From: Letharia columbiana
Taxonomy: Eukaryota; Ascomycota; Lecanoromycetes; Lecanorales; Parmeliaceae
Reading direction: 5' to 3'
Assembly (NCBI RefSeq): GCF_014066305.1
Contig: NW_023501059.1
Coordinates: forward strand, 620,001 to 684,000
Length of the DNA stretch: 64,000 nt
Below the pieces are notes generated by a model, which saw nothing but the letters and a program-made list of their open reading frames with translations, made no database searches and had not been told where the DNA came from. Position 1 is the first letter of the stretch. Each line of letters starts with the position of its first letter. Made by a program: the position numbers and the translations under genes. Of the stretch, positions 21,208-32,592 are shown in pieces.

Positions 21208-22760
21208 TGCAGCGTCTAGGATTGTTAGATACTGCAATAACAAGATGTTTGGTGGTGATAGCACCGAGGTGGTGTTGAGGAGGAGGGAAAAGAAGAAGAA
21301 GAAGGAGAAAAAGCAAAGAAGGCAAAGGGAGTGGAGAGGTGATGTAGGAAGATCGAGGCGAGATGGGCAAGAGCTCTTATAGTTTACTGTCTCACAATCA
21401 GCTAGCTTGAGCAACGACGCTTCCTAATTCGCCAATTCACCCCCTCCCAGTTGAGTTTTTTAAAACCGTTAAATTGGCGCGAAAAATCATCCAACGAAAT
21501 AATCCCTCACTTCTGGCTGCATTCTCTACCCTATTCTCAAGCACAACAATGGTCGGGATTGGGCGGGAATTCGGTCTCACAGGGATATAGATTACGGCTA
21601 ATGTTTCTAACTCAACCTCAGATACAGCCCAATCTTACACACGCTTTTGAACCTCCACAGCTGTTGGTGGGAGGGTGGTTGGCAAAAGTTTCATCTTTTT
21701 TTCCGTTGGCAACAGACAATTGTAGATGGAACTTCTCATGCATGGCCGGAGAGTCAGGCTTACGGCGAAGAGAGGGAATGAATGAATGACTGATTTATCG
21801 CCGTGGATAAAGTAGATGATTACTGTGTTACCGGATGCATGGGCTCGCTCGCTCGCTCGCTTGCTTGCTTGCTTATTTGTTTGTTTGTTTGTAATGTAAA
21901 ATATTAATATCGTCACCGGCTGCGCGGGGTAACAATGCGCTCGAGAAGGCCCGCGAGACCAGACCACCATAAGATACGTCCTCCAATCTGATCACTGATT
22001 CGAGTGAACGTCATACCCATACACTTCAATGAATCAGTATGCAAATTCTCTACCTACCAGAAAGAGACAGCACACTTGCTTTTTCTTTTTTTTTCCCCCG
22101 AAGCTCCGCTTCTTGTTCCCCTTTAGATGAAATAATGCTGAGAATTCCCTCAATGGCCTCAATTGCTCTACAGCTGACCATCGCCACTCAAGAATTTGCC
22201 TCAATAATAATTCGTAGTTGGAGCCCATTTGCAAAGTCGTCAGATGTCTGCCATCTGCCATCTGATAATTCTCATAGAATTGCACGCATGTGCAACAGAC
22301 CCTCTTGCGTTGGAGAGAAAAACAAGCTTCGATCGGCTCCCACCTTAGCCTTGTTACGGTACGGGTAAAAACAGCACGGACAGGGATGTACGCCTCGTTC
22401 GCTGATAACTTGATAAGGCCCGCTGCTCAAAGGTGATTAAAAAGCGCCGAGCTCAGGCCGTGGAGTGATCATCCTAAGGTAGAGTACATGCAGCATTCCT
22501 GCTGCTTCAATAGGCAGTTGCAACCTGCCTGTGAGTGGTTCAACTGACGGGTCTGACAGTTCACGAGGTCACTGAGTGATTTATGGACCTTCTTTGCCCT
22601 CTACTACAGTACCCTTGATCCATAATCACCGTCTGTGGCGTCGGTGACTGTTGTGCAAAATCCGCTTTGAAAGCCGCATGCATTACTACTCAAGGTACAT
22701 TGATTGATACGATTAATCCTAGAGGAAGCAAGCATATACGTCGCAGGCCTCGAAAAGCGC
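21208..22760. promoter_or_regulatory. ATPase promoter and intergenic region
   Basis: About 1.55 kb. The first 200 bp upstream of the ATPase start is pyrimidine-rich on the coding strand (TTCTCCTTCTTCTTCTTTTC near 21280-21310), typical of a fungal promoter/leader. A composite tetranucleotide repeat lies at 21842-21892. No gene is supported. Confidence 0.5.
21842..21892. repeat. Composite tetranucleotide repeat
   Basis: Reads GCTC units, then GCTT units, then TTTG units in order, a step-wise C-to-T gradient along about 50 bp. Confidence 0.85.
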
Positions 22761-23519
22761 TCAAATAAATCCGGCAGCAAGTGCGACAATGCTCACCAGG
22801 ACCCAGCTTGCCGACAGGGCCCCCGCACCACCTGCGAATGCTATGGGAGTCGATCCTGAGCCCATCCCCGTCGTTATGTTGCTCAATGTGCTAGCTCTTG
22901 CAGTATCATTTGCTGACGTCGAGTTGATGGCCGGACAGGATGTGAAGTTCTGGTTGCCCAAAAAGACCCCAACAGTCTGCGCATCGGTCATATGTAGCAT
23001 GTGGAGAATGACTGTTGCTGTCGACACGCTCGTTGCGCAGAAATTGATGGTGAAGTTGAAAGCAGTAGCTGCGCCATTGCAGGTGGGGGTCGCAGTCGTA
23101 CCATCGTAGTCCGCGTAAAAGCTGACGTTGTATGTGGGAATTGACAATGGTGCTAGGGTATGGATCTCTTCGTACGGACCAACCGCAGGCTTGTCATAGA
23201 CCGTGATGGTTTCGACGACATGGGCGCCGCTCGCCTCGTACATTCTCGCAGTCCCAACCTTGTTGTCGGTGCCATTTAAAGAGACTGTCTCATCGGGATT
23301 GCCCGACCAAGTCAGGTTCTTATAAGATCCAATGATTGAGAGAACTTTTGAGTAGGTATATGGGACCGTGTACAGGACAGTGTCTGAGCCGGCAAAGTAG
23401 CCATCGATGCAGCCATCGGGAAGTCGGCCTGTTTGGTTGAAGATGGAGAATGGCGAGGAATCCTGTGCTGCTGTGCCCAGGACTGCAAGGGCAATAGAGA
23501 GAATTGACTGAGTCTTCAT
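22761..23519 (-). CDS. Secreted GPI-anchored surface protein, function unknown
   Basis: An intron-less frame of 252 residues. Residues 1-18 form a clear signal peptide (MKTQSILSIALAVLGTAAQ). Ten or so N-x-S/T sequons suggest heavy N-glycosylation. The C-terminus has the layout of a GPI signal: small residues (MGSGSTPIAF), then a hydrophobic tail ending ALAAGFI. The middle part (SYKNLTWSGNPDETVSLNGT, NKVGTARMYEASGAHVVETI) resembles fungal secreted proteins with a possible START/polyketide-cyclase-like fold; that resemblance is tentative. It probably sits at the cell wall or outer plasma membrane face. It begins the accessory island that runs to about 33 kb. Confidence 0.75.
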   Translation of the reverse strand: MKTQSILSIALAVLGTAAQDSSPFSIFNQTGRLPDGCIDGYFAGSDTVLYTVPYTYSKVLSIIGSYKNLTWSGNPDETVSLNGTDNKVGTARMYEASGAHVVETITVYDKPAVGPYEEIHTLAPLSIPTYNVSFYADYDGTTATPTCNGAATAFNFTINFCATSVSTATVILHMLHMTDAQTVGVFLGNQNFTSCPAINSTSANDTARASTLSNITTGMGSGSTPIAFAGGAGALSASWVLVSIVALAAGFI

Positions 23520-24366
23520 TGTGAGAGGAGCAAAGCGAGTAGGAGGGAGATGAGGTGCGTATCGAACGGAGCGAAAGAGCAGGAATCAGCTATCGAACGG
23601 ACGCGAAAGATGTGATGGCGCACCTCCACCATAAAATAACCTCCATTGATCCGCACGGGCGTAGAGCGGCGCAGAGCGGAAGATTGGCAATTGCTAGCGT
23701 TCAGCCTCAGGCGTAAGGTATGTACCTTGCACGTGGCGCCTCCATGTTGAAGACTCACGGCAATAAACATGGAAATGGGCAGTGCGCTTCGAATTGCTAA
23801 CTAGCAGCAAAGAACAAGCTTCCAGGGAAAACGCGCATTTTTCGATAGCTGGAAGGGTCTAGTCTTCTCTGGATTCTCGAAGCATTTCAACCGTAGGACA
23901 GCTGGGTAAAGAGTATGGGGGATTGGCATGAGCGCAAGCGCGCCTCTCAGACTCTCAAAGCTGACAGTGGTATAGTACTAGTACGTAGATGAAAGGCAAC
24001 GAAAGTTTTTGAGACAAATCCACTCAGATGCCGCTCCTTTGGCTCTGTCTTCAGTGAGTGAGTGGGAGATCTCGCTTAGTGCCCGTTTTTTGATTCTTTG
24101 CGGGGTCGACGGTCGGCAGTGCTTTGTTGTTGGGGGTATTTAGTTCGTATTAGGTTCGATTCCTAATGGCGCTGGTACAATAATGGTGTTGCGGTGCTTT
24201 TTATTTTCTTGCTTGTCTTCAAGTAATAAGAAGTATCAATCCATTCGAGGCCAGCAAATTTGTTTTAGTCCAAGATTAGCTGCCACTTCCCCAAGATTCG
24301 GAAACGAGTACAAAGGCGAGGCCCCCCAAGTTGCTAAATGGCAGACGGTTCGTCACACGCATCAGG
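23520..24366. promoter_or_regulatory. Divergent intergenic region between GPI protein and carboxylesterase
   Basis: About 0.85 kb that must contain both promoters. It includes repeat copy B (24146-24195), only about 170 bp upstream of the esterase start. No coding sequence seen. Confidence 0.5.
24146..24195 (+). repeat. Dispersed repeat copy B with tRNA-like B box
   Basis: Near-identical to 16478-16524. This copy has a perfect hairpin arm (ATTAGG TTCGATT CCTAAT) and is followed by a T-rich stretch (GCTTTTTATTTTC). It lies in the promoter region of the carboxylesterase gene. Confidence 0.7.
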
Positions 24367-26152
24367 ATGTGGAAAGCCTTGAATCTCGCTCTTAGTGGCG
24401 CTGCATTGTTCTCCAGACTCGCTCTGTCTCAGAGTCCATCGGCACTTCCAATCGTTGATCTCGGCTACGAGCTGCACCAAGCTTCGACTTTCAATGTTCG
24501 TCCATGTCCTCAACCCTACCGTCAGCATTGGCTAATGTATACAGTCTACGGGGGCCTTCTACAATTTTTCGAACATAAGGTATGCTCAGCCTCCCGTAGG
24601 CGACCTGCGATTCCGCGCCCCAGTCCCTCCTCATGGCAGAAATACCACAGTGGATAATGGCAGCGTGGGAAGGATATGTCCGCAGGCAAATCCTGCTTGG
24701 GAGCTGATCGCTGCCGTGTTTGACCCCGATTACCTAGAGGGAAAGCCTTTCAATCTATCAGCAACCGTGGCAGGCCTAGCGAATCAATCCGGCTCCCTTC
24801 CCTCTCTGGACCCTCGGACGACGGAAGACTGTCTCTTTCTAGATGTTGTCGTACCTCAAAACATCTTGAAATCGGCTTCGAACAGCATGAACCTCACGTC
24901 CGGCGCCCCAGTCCTGGTGTGGATTTACGGTGGGGGATACACTGCAGGGGATAAGAGCGCACACAGCCCCGCAGGCTTGATCCGGGCGAGCCAAGTCAAT
25001 GATACTCAAGGAATAATATTCGTTGCTATGAATTATCGTCTGGGGGCTCTTGGATGGCTCGCAGGTCCCACTCTCCAAAGCGATGGGACAGCTAACGCTG
25101 GCTTGTACGACCAACGTCTTGCTCTTCAATGGGTCCAAGACAATATTCATATATTCGGCGGTGACCCAAACCGAGTCACCGTGATTGGCGAGTCTGCCGG
25201 AGGTGGATCTATCATGCACCAAATTACCGCTTTCGGCGGGCTTAAGGGTCCCGCACCATTCCAACGCGCTGTCCTGCAGAGCGCCGCCTTCCAAAATATC
25301 GTATCTAATCTTCAGCAGGAGACCACATTCGATGCTTTCCTCTCGTTGCTTAATGTTAGTACGATTGAGGAAGCTAGGCAACTTCCGTCAAGCGCCTTGA
25401 TCAAGGCCAACATCATTCAGGTGGCGAACTCTTCGTACGGAGAAAATTCGTTTGGGCCTGTGGTAGATGGCTTGTTCGCCCCAGCGATCCCAGGGAAATT
25501 ACTTCTTCAGGGCTCCTACGACCACAGCCTGACTCTCATGCTGGGGCACAACGCTGATGAGGGTCTTCTGTTTACGAATCCTGCGATAGGGAACGATACC
25601 ACCTTCAATACTTATCTCTTGAGCGCTTTTCTTACCATCAACCCCAGCGTTGCGGATTATATTGAGAACGTGCTTTATCCACCCACCATGCCTGGCACCC
25701 TGGGAACTACTGGTTATTCCGACGAGACCGGTCGAGTCGATTTGATTATCTCGGAGTCTACTTTCACGTAAGTGAGCAGATCTGGTTTGGAGACGCTCAA
25801 GGCTAATTAATCAAGTTGCAATACTTTCTATCTTGACAAAGCCTTCGGCAATCAGACATACGCATATCAGTTTAGCGTGCCTCCCGCCCTTCATGGGCAA
25901 GATGTCGCGTATACATTCTTTAACGGTCCCAGCAGCTCTGTGGTCAGCGTGCCTATCGCTGTAGCGCTTCAAGAGTACATCACCAGCTTTGCTATCAATG
26001 GAGGCCAGCCAAGTGGACCCTCGCTTCCAATGTTCCCTATCTATAGCAATGCGAGTGACATTATCGATTTGAATGCCACAAGTATTACCGAGATCATGGA
26101 TCCCATTGCTAACTCTCGTTGCGACTGGTGGCAGAAAGAGTTATACGTATGA
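24367..26152 (+). CDS. Secreted type-B carboxylesterase/lipase
   Basis: Three exons (24367..24495, 24545..25767, 25816..26152) encode 562 residues, normal for the family. Starting at 24367 gives a signal peptide (WKALNLALSGAALFSRLALS); the ATG 36 bp upstream would bury it. Family marks: YNFSNIRYAQPPVGDLRF, TEDCLFLDVVVP, the oxyanion-hole VWIYGGGY, the nucleophile elbow GESAGGGS (Ser260), acid Glu382 in HNADEG, and His477 in ALHGQDVAY. It should hydrolyse ester bonds outside the cell; the substrate cannot be read from sequence. The first donor, AAT/GTTCGT, is unusual but joins the conserved HQAS(T/S)FN and TGxxYNF blocks in frame. Many N-glycosylation sequons. It lies 270 bp upstream of the STAND gene on the same strand. 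Confidence 0.9.
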
Positions 26153-26421
26153 GCATCTGTGCGGGTACGTCCATCAGAAGTACTGTTGTGGATGGCTGGA
26201 TGTATGCAATAACTTGTGGACAAGCTGTATTCCGTGTATATATCGAATTGCCGGACCATACATAGAATTCCAAACTGTATCGAGACTGCTCATACTGCCG
26301 CCATTGCCCAAGTGCACTTCACTTCACTTCGCTGAGGTCGGTGTTTGCCAAGACACTAAAACTAGTGTACTTTGCTGCGAGTCGCACCTTCTCCAAACAT
26401 CAGTACTATTTCGGAGCAGCA

Positions 26422-29400
26422 ATGGATCCATTTTCCTTAGCTGTAGGGCTCTCGGGTTTGGTGGCATTGACAGCTCAGACATTGAAGTTGACCCAGCAAT
26501 ATCTTCATGGGGTGAAGCACGCCAGCGAGGCTGCCGATGCACTTGGAGCTGAACTTCAGCTTCTCCACGACACCCTCTGCCGTCTTGATGGATTTCTCCG
26601 TAGCGACGGTGCCCAGAGGCAGTCGTTCGATGAAGCCTCGGTGCTAGTATCCAGCACAGGTGCCTGCAGGACTAAGCTGGAAGTACTGCATAAGAAGTTA
26701 GATGGTGCTGCAAAGAGTCGCTTGAACCGAGCCTTGTGGCCTCTGAACGAAAAGGAACACCGCCAGTCAGTGCAAGAGTTAAGGGCGGTTGCCCAATGTA
26801 TCCACTTTGCCATGACAATCGATGAGTGGTGAGGCTCTGGTGGTCTTCAGGACACCCAAGCTCGATTAATGTCTGACTATACAGTGCGCTACTTTCAAAA
26901 ACATCCGAGGATGTCATTGAAGTCTTACGAAAGCACTTGGAGACTTTCCAAACCTTGACGGATATTAGCCATAGCACAGCATCGCTCGAGCTTTCGGTCA
27001 AAGGTAATCTGCCACAATTCGACGGTGGTTTTCCCCGAAGTGAAGACATCGTCTCGGGCCCGTGCATCTCTTCAACGCTTGTCTTTCGACTGTGGCTCGT
27101 TCATACTGCGGCTGTTTAAGTTCCTCATCATCCTGGACATGCTTAAAACTGACAAAGAAGCGACGCAGAGCAGAGCCAGATATTGCAGAATGATCGCAAA
27201 TCCCAGGAACGCGAAAAGATCCTGAACTGGATTTCGAATTTTGAGAACGAGAGCAAACACAACGCCATTCGCATGCCACGGGTAGCAGAGACAGGTGAGT
27301 GGCTGACGAATACCGAAGAATTCACGACCTGGCGCAAGGGTGTGGAATTGCCAAGCGTATTATGGTGCCATGGTATCCAAGGTTCCGGAAAATCCGTCAT
27401 GACGTTTGTTCAAGTCCGTTGTAATTATGTCTGCAGGAGCTGACGTAGCATAGCTCTCTAGTCATCGATCGATTAAGGGATGAATACGTTGGCCAGAAAG
27501 TTGCCATAGGCTTCGTATACTTCGACTATCAAGACCAGAGAAGCCAATCGCCTGAGAATGTGGTCGCAAGCCTTCTGAGACAAGTCGCTTCTCAAAAGCC
27601 CGTACTTCCCACATCGCTACTAGAGCTTTACACGAAGTTCGGGGAGCAAAACCGAAGGCCTCAAATACAAGATTTCGAGCTCACTCTGTTGCATGTATGT
27701 CAAAACTTCGATCAAGTTTTCATTGCCATTGACGCTCTCGACGAATGTGATGAGGGACAAAGTCGGAAACATTTCCTTCTTTTCCTGGCTACATTACAAC
27801 AAACCCCGAGTATCCGGCTGTTCGTTACTAGTCGCCCTTATCCGGAAGAAATCCGAAAAGCCTTCGGCTCAGCCCCCCAAGTTACTGTTGAGGCCAGCGA
27901 TGCAGATTTGAGGAAGTATTTGCGGAGGAAGATAGAGGACAGCGATAGCGCAGTTATTATTGACGAGGGTTTCAAACAACATCTCGTCGAGACAATCGCA
28001 AAAGGTGCACAAAAGATGTATGCCAACCAATTCCCCGAAGTAGCCGTATTCACTGCAACGTAACATCTCACTTTCGGTCTAGGTTCCTGCTACCCACCTT
28101 GCAGATTCAAACCATTGTCAATGAGCCCACTACTGGAGAGATGGAAGACGCACTTGAGGCCATGCCGCACGACCTGCATCAGGCTTTCTACCAGACACTC
28201 GCAAGAGTACAAAGGCAGCCAGACGGCCGAAAGCGACTGGGCATGAACATTTTACTGTGGGTATCTCACGCCCAGGGTTCGTTGACCGTGACAGAATTGA
28301 GTGAAGCAATGGCTGTCAAGCCTGGAAATACCTCCTTGAATCCAAGACGTCGGCCCTCACAAAATATAATGATAGAGTGTTGCTTGGGCTTAGTGACGGT
28401 TGATCGGGAGAGCTCCAGTGTCCGTCTGGTACATTATGCCTTGCAAGAGTTCTTTCGGGATCATCGAGAAGAGATTTTTCCCTCGGGAGAAGACGAAATT
28501 GCGGAAATATGCATCACATATCTTTGTTTCGACGACTTTGTCCGTGGTAGTTGTGAGTCCGAAGCTGCAATCGAGCGTCTAATACAAAATTCTCCCCTCC
28601 TCCGCTATTCTTCGAGCTACTGGGGTCATCATGTACGATTTTCACACTGCGACCGAATCTACGGACTGGCACTCAGATTGCTTCATTCTCAGCCCCGCCG
28701 AGCTCTCTCCATACAAATCCAACGTTATTCGCAGGGATATCGTGCGGAATATTGGGAACCAGACGAAGTGAACAGTCACAATGCTTTCCACTGGGCTTGT
28801 AGCCACGGGCTGCAAACCGCAATGTGCATTATACTAGACTCGGAAGACATTGATATTGATGCCGCAACCTACATGGGTACTACCGCACTGATCCGGGCTG
28901 CCTCTTCTGGCCACCTGGACCTAGTAAAATTACTTATGAGTCGAGGGGCAGACCCTACGAAGGCGAACTGGTACGGAACAGTGCTTCACTGTGCTGCCGA
29001 AGCAGGGCAGTGCGAAAGCATCAGCTTTCTATTGGATAGTGGCATGAACATCGACTTGAGAGATACTTTCGGACGCACTCCCTTGCATTGCGCGTCAAAC
29101 CAAAGACATGTATTGGCCATGGAATTACTCCTGGACATGGGCGCAGACCCAAACGCACGGGACAAGGCAGGGAATATGTTGATTCACGATACTGCCCAAA
29201 CAGGAGATGAACGACTAATGCGACGACTGTTGGGAGATGTACGGGTTGACATCTCAGCAACGACAGTTAGAGACGCAACGGTCCTCCACTGCGCTGCCCG
29301 CGGAGGTCATGCCAACATCGTTCGCATGCTCCTTGATGTGGGTGCTAGAATAGATGCGAGAGGTCATGGCGGCTGCACTGCGCTACACCTAGCGGCAGGA

Positions 29401-29685
29401 TGGGGAAGAGAAGACGTCGTACGGTTGCTAGTGGAAGCAGGAGCAAATGTGAATGCTAAGACTGACGACAAGGCTACTGCCAGGTACTTCGCCGTCGCTG
29501 CCAATCATGAAGGTATTCAGCAGCTACTTCTGGAGCATGGGGCCGAGAAAGGAGTATTCCATTACCTAGACGGTAGTGCTCAGTCATTAGGAGACGCTGA
29601 TGATTCCTGTCACCATGAAAATCTTTCTCTGGTAGATGTGGGGGGGTTAGTTGTAAGAAAGATGTGCCCCACCACCTCTTCTTAA
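26422..29685 (+). CDS. NACHT-ankyrin STAND (NLR-like) protein
   Basis: Proposed exons 26422..26828, 26885..27113, 27174..27403, 27454..28017 and 28083..29685 encode 1010 residues. The N-terminus (MDPFSLAVGLSGLVALTAQT) is the helical module common at the head of fungal STAND proteins. The NACHT NTPase follows: Walker A GIQGSGKS (279-286), Walker B AIDALDECDE (Asp382), and LFVTSRP. A helical winged region then leads into about seven ankyrin repeats (roughly 705-970), for example TALIRAASSGHLDLVKLLMSRGADP. Such proteins act as signal-sensing switches in fungal self/non-self recognition and defence. No HET, lipase or PNP effector is present; the effector role of the N-terminal module is unproven. 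The join between exons 2 and 3 is uncertain: an intron must remove stops at 27117 and 27150, but the donor chosen (GTTTAA) is poor and GTAATC at 27003 is an alternative. Confidence 0.87.
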
Positions 29686-30211
29686 CTGTCTGCAGCCGCG
29701 GTAGGAATTTCCGCCTACGAGACTTCCATACTTCTCAGGCTCGTACATAGTAAGTCGGCACTCTGCCTGACTATCTTGGAGAAAACAGGTGAATGGGACT
29801 CTGCTGAACACAAGTAGGGCAAGCCTGCTGTCGCTTGGACGGATCAAAGACAGTCAGACGAAGGGGAGTCGCGATGGGCCAGCGTACTTGCATAGGAAGG
29901 AATGAAGAAAACGTCCTTGCAAGGTAAATAGTATGCAGAAAGGGGAAGAGACAAATCTGAGAGCACAAGTTATGGTTGACGCCCGCTTAAATATACAATT
30001 TGAAGAAGAGGTGAGGGTGGAAATGATCGAATCGTTTAGCAGAATTCAGTACGAAATAGCAGAAAATGGCAATGAGAAGTCCTCCGGAACCATCCCAATG
30101 GGTCATAAACCTTGCTTGTGGCCCATCATCGACTTTCTCGAACCTTTTAAACTGTCCCAAAACAAGGCCCATAGCGCATCATAGATCCAAAGCCTTGCCA
30201 TATATATGCTT
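29686..30211. other. Convergent intergenic region
   Basis: About 0.5 kb between the 3' ends of the STAND gene and the GFA-domain gene. No gene recognised. Confidence 0.5.
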
Positions 30212-30672
30212 TCAGTGCTTTCCAACAATCTCTTTCGCCATTTCCTGCTCCCAATTCTGCCCATCCCTCGGCGTCACGTTGACGCTCCTCACGTTGTCCC
30301 TTGCAAGGCACCTGTAATTGATATTATAACCTTCTGGATAGCTCCTCGGTACGGTCAACGGCGAGATGCCACAACATTTACAGAACATGTGCTGTGCAGT
30401 TCCTGTTCCGAACTTGTAAACCTCTAGATTCTCTTCGCCTCGGAGCGATTTCAGCGCAGACTTCTCGACGACGAAGCCCAGGAAGCCTGGAACAGCAGGG
30501 TGAGGACTCGATCGACGATGCTTCCCTGGCATATTGCGAAGACGGGGTTTTTACCTTTCATGGAGCAGATGCTGCAATTGCACTCGCTGAGCTCGATGTC
30601 TGGCGAGTGGAGGACTTCGAGGTTCACTTTCTTGCAGTGACAGCTGCCTTTGTGCAGCACTTCTGTATTCAT
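30212..30672 (-). CDS. GFA-domain (glutathione-dependent formaldehyde-activating-like) protein
   Basis: Two exons (30672..30555, 30486..30212) encode 130 residues. The zinc-binding Cys pattern of the GFA/CENP-V fold is present: GSCHCKKV near residue 9, CNCSIC near 31 and CKCCGI in the second exon, plus FGTGTAQHMFCKCCG, a highly typical block. Members coordinate structural and catalytic zinc and some bind glutathione adducts; most fungal members have no proven reaction. An alternative start 30 bp upstream (30702) is possible, but the chosen Met directly precedes the conserved SCHC block. Spliced frame is consistent (393 nt). A single-domain short protein as is usual for the family. Confidence 0.85.
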
Positions 30673-30828
30673 GATTGCGCACACGGTCAATTGCCACTTC
30701 ACGTAATACAGCTATGTCTCCATTTGGTGGAATGTTCCAGGTGTGTTCTATCAATACTGAAGACATGGGGGTTTGATGTCTGCCGCCTAAAATGCGGGAC
30801 TGGTTTTAGCGTTCGAACAAGCAGCGCT

Positions 30829-31510
30829 CTAATTACCTAGTTCGAGATTAACAGGAGTCTGGCGATCCCACTGGCTTCCCTCTACAGCATCAAGCAGAAA
30901 TCCAGCAACGCTCTTCCTGCTAATAATAAACCACCCCACTCCTTTTCCCTCATTCCCAAATTCCTTCACCTCCTTCTTCTCCCCATTGTCCAATCCCGTC
31001 GCCCTTACATCAACCCATTTGAAGTCCACGTCTATTCCGGCCTCTGCTTCCAATAGCTTCTGCACCTCATAATGATCATCGAACGTAATCTTCAGATTCG
31101 AACGATCGACGATCGATTTAAAAAACCAGCCGCCATTCGCCCGGCTACTCCCAACTCCATTCGTTCCTAAGACAACCTTTCTCTTCACGCCGTGCTCTTT
31201 CATCACGGCCAGGGTGTTGCGTACGGATTCTGCCATGAGGTTTGAAGGCGATGTTCTTTTGGCCCAAGGGTTATCGCTCGTCCGACTGTATTCAATGTGG
31301 ATATGATCGCTCTAATGGGATCCGATCTCGGAGCACTGGCAAAAGAGTTGGAAATGTCGGCCTGATTGAGTGGTGTGCCGGTAATGATTGAGACGCTTGG
31401 TTGAGAAGGAAGCGCGTCTGGGCGGCGGACGAGAGCTGTAACAGCGTGGTTTCGGGAAAGGGCTTCGGCGAGGGTGAGAGAACCGGTGCGGCCTGCGCAT
31501 ATTGGAAAGT
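30829..31510 (-). pseudogene. Broken NAD(P)-binding Rossmann (atypical SDR/NmrA-like) gene
   Basis: The minus strand encodes an NAD(P)H-binding reductase-like protein: GRTGSLTLAEALSRNHAVTALVRRPDAL (nucleotide-binding start), AIISTLNT, NLMAESVRNTLAVMKEHGV and RKVVLGTNGVGSSR. Two faults are visible. First, no start codon or first strand (the usual hydrophobic strand leading into GATG) can be found upstream of the Arg-Thr-Gly block near 31505; an intron acceptor (GCGCAG) is there but no donor exon was found. Second, one base is missing near 31287 in STLNTV/TSDNPW, shifting the frame. The downstream 135-codon frame from 31236 is open and could be mistaken for a complete gene. Sequencing error could explain the single-base loss but not the missing first exon. 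Confidence 0.65.
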
Positions 31511-31975
31511 AAGTAGGTACCCTTTTCAGCTTTCGACTGATGTCCTGGAAATGTCATTTAAGGATATCGAAGTCAATACTTGGCATTTCCTAGGTTAAGC
31601 CAGTCAATCAAGTGTAATTGCATGCATGCACTCGAAGAATTTTACTCTTAAAAACTTGAGAAATACCATGGCATGTATCAGCATCTCTTTGTCTTCGTCT
31701 TGCTCTAGTCTTGGCTCTGAGGAAATGTTGACCAATGCCAGCGGATGCGGGTACCGGACGGATCTCCGGCAGCTGGAAGGACCCGAGATGCCGGCTGCCG
31801 GCTTTGTAAGCAAATCTTGGCATGCATCTGCCGATATCCTTTCTTCCCTTTCTTCCTTGCGTTCTACCGGCCAAGAGTAGCAAAGCAAACCAAATGACTC
31901 ACATCTATCCTCGAACCCCGAATCATGATTCTACTAAGATATATCATGACGCGTTTCTGAATACTCCGGTCTTGC
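31511..31975. other. Intergenic region upstream of the broken reductase
   Basis: Just under 0.5 kb. Open frames of 84-94 codons on both strands at 31604-31888 mirror one another and show no domain. Any true first exon of the reductase should lie here, but none was recognised. Confidence 0.4.
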
Positions 31976-32592
31976 TCATAATGCTACCACCATTCCACCA
32001 AGCAAGAGCCCTGCTAGCACTACCGCTCCACATGCTGTAACGACCCCAGACCCGCCAGTGAAAGGCGCTGGACTTCCCATGAAGGTGCCATTATGCATTG
32101 TGGTACTATTGTATATCATGGTACCGTTACCCGTTGGCGTCGCAGTCCTGCTGACACTCGCAGCGGTGGGCGAAGTGGTAGAATTGATGTGCTTGTATCT
32201 CCCAACCTGGGAGCACAGACTCAATGCAAATGCGTTGGTGACTGTCATTGCCACTGTCAGCAAAATTTTGCAGAATCAAATGATACCAAACGCAAAAAAG
32301 GAATCCGGTCACCATTTTGTTCGGCAGCAGTGCAATTCTCAATTTCGCACTTATTAAACACTGCAGCATATGTGTGGTTGGTTGCCGTGCAGGTACTTTG
32401 GTTGAAGGCTTGGAGCGTACAGTGTTGCTTGAAATTGTCAGCCATGGATTTGAAGGCTCCTGGTGAGGAGCCACATAGGAAAAGCTGGCTTACAGCGCAG
32501 TGAGATAGAATGGTGGAAACGTTCTGGTGCGCTTGGATCAGCGAGAGGGATACTCCGGCCAGGAATACGGAGATAAGTAGATGCAATATCAT
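31976..32592 (-). CDS. CFEM-like GPI-anchored secreted protein
   Basis: Two exons (32592..32313, 32253..31976) encode 185 residues. The start at 32592 gives a signal peptide (MILHLLISVFLAGVSLSLIQA); the upstream in-frame ATG at 32703 would put 37 mostly polar residues in front. Seven Cys follow, and the end of the module (NKCEIENCTAAEQ, then NAFALSLC, joined across the intron) matches the C-terminal half of CFEM domains. CFEM proteins are surface proteins, several of which bind haem or act at the host interface. The C-terminal part is Ser/Thr/Asn-rich and ends with a hydrophobic GPI-type tail (VVLAGLLLGGMVVAL). The normal count is eight Cys, so this is divergent and its haem-binding Asp is not obvious. 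Confidence 0.7.

Noticed and set aside
24331..24657. Unspliced reading of the esterase 5' end
   Set aside because: It runs through the first intron to a stop and loses the conserved YNFSNIRYAQPP block recovered by splicing.
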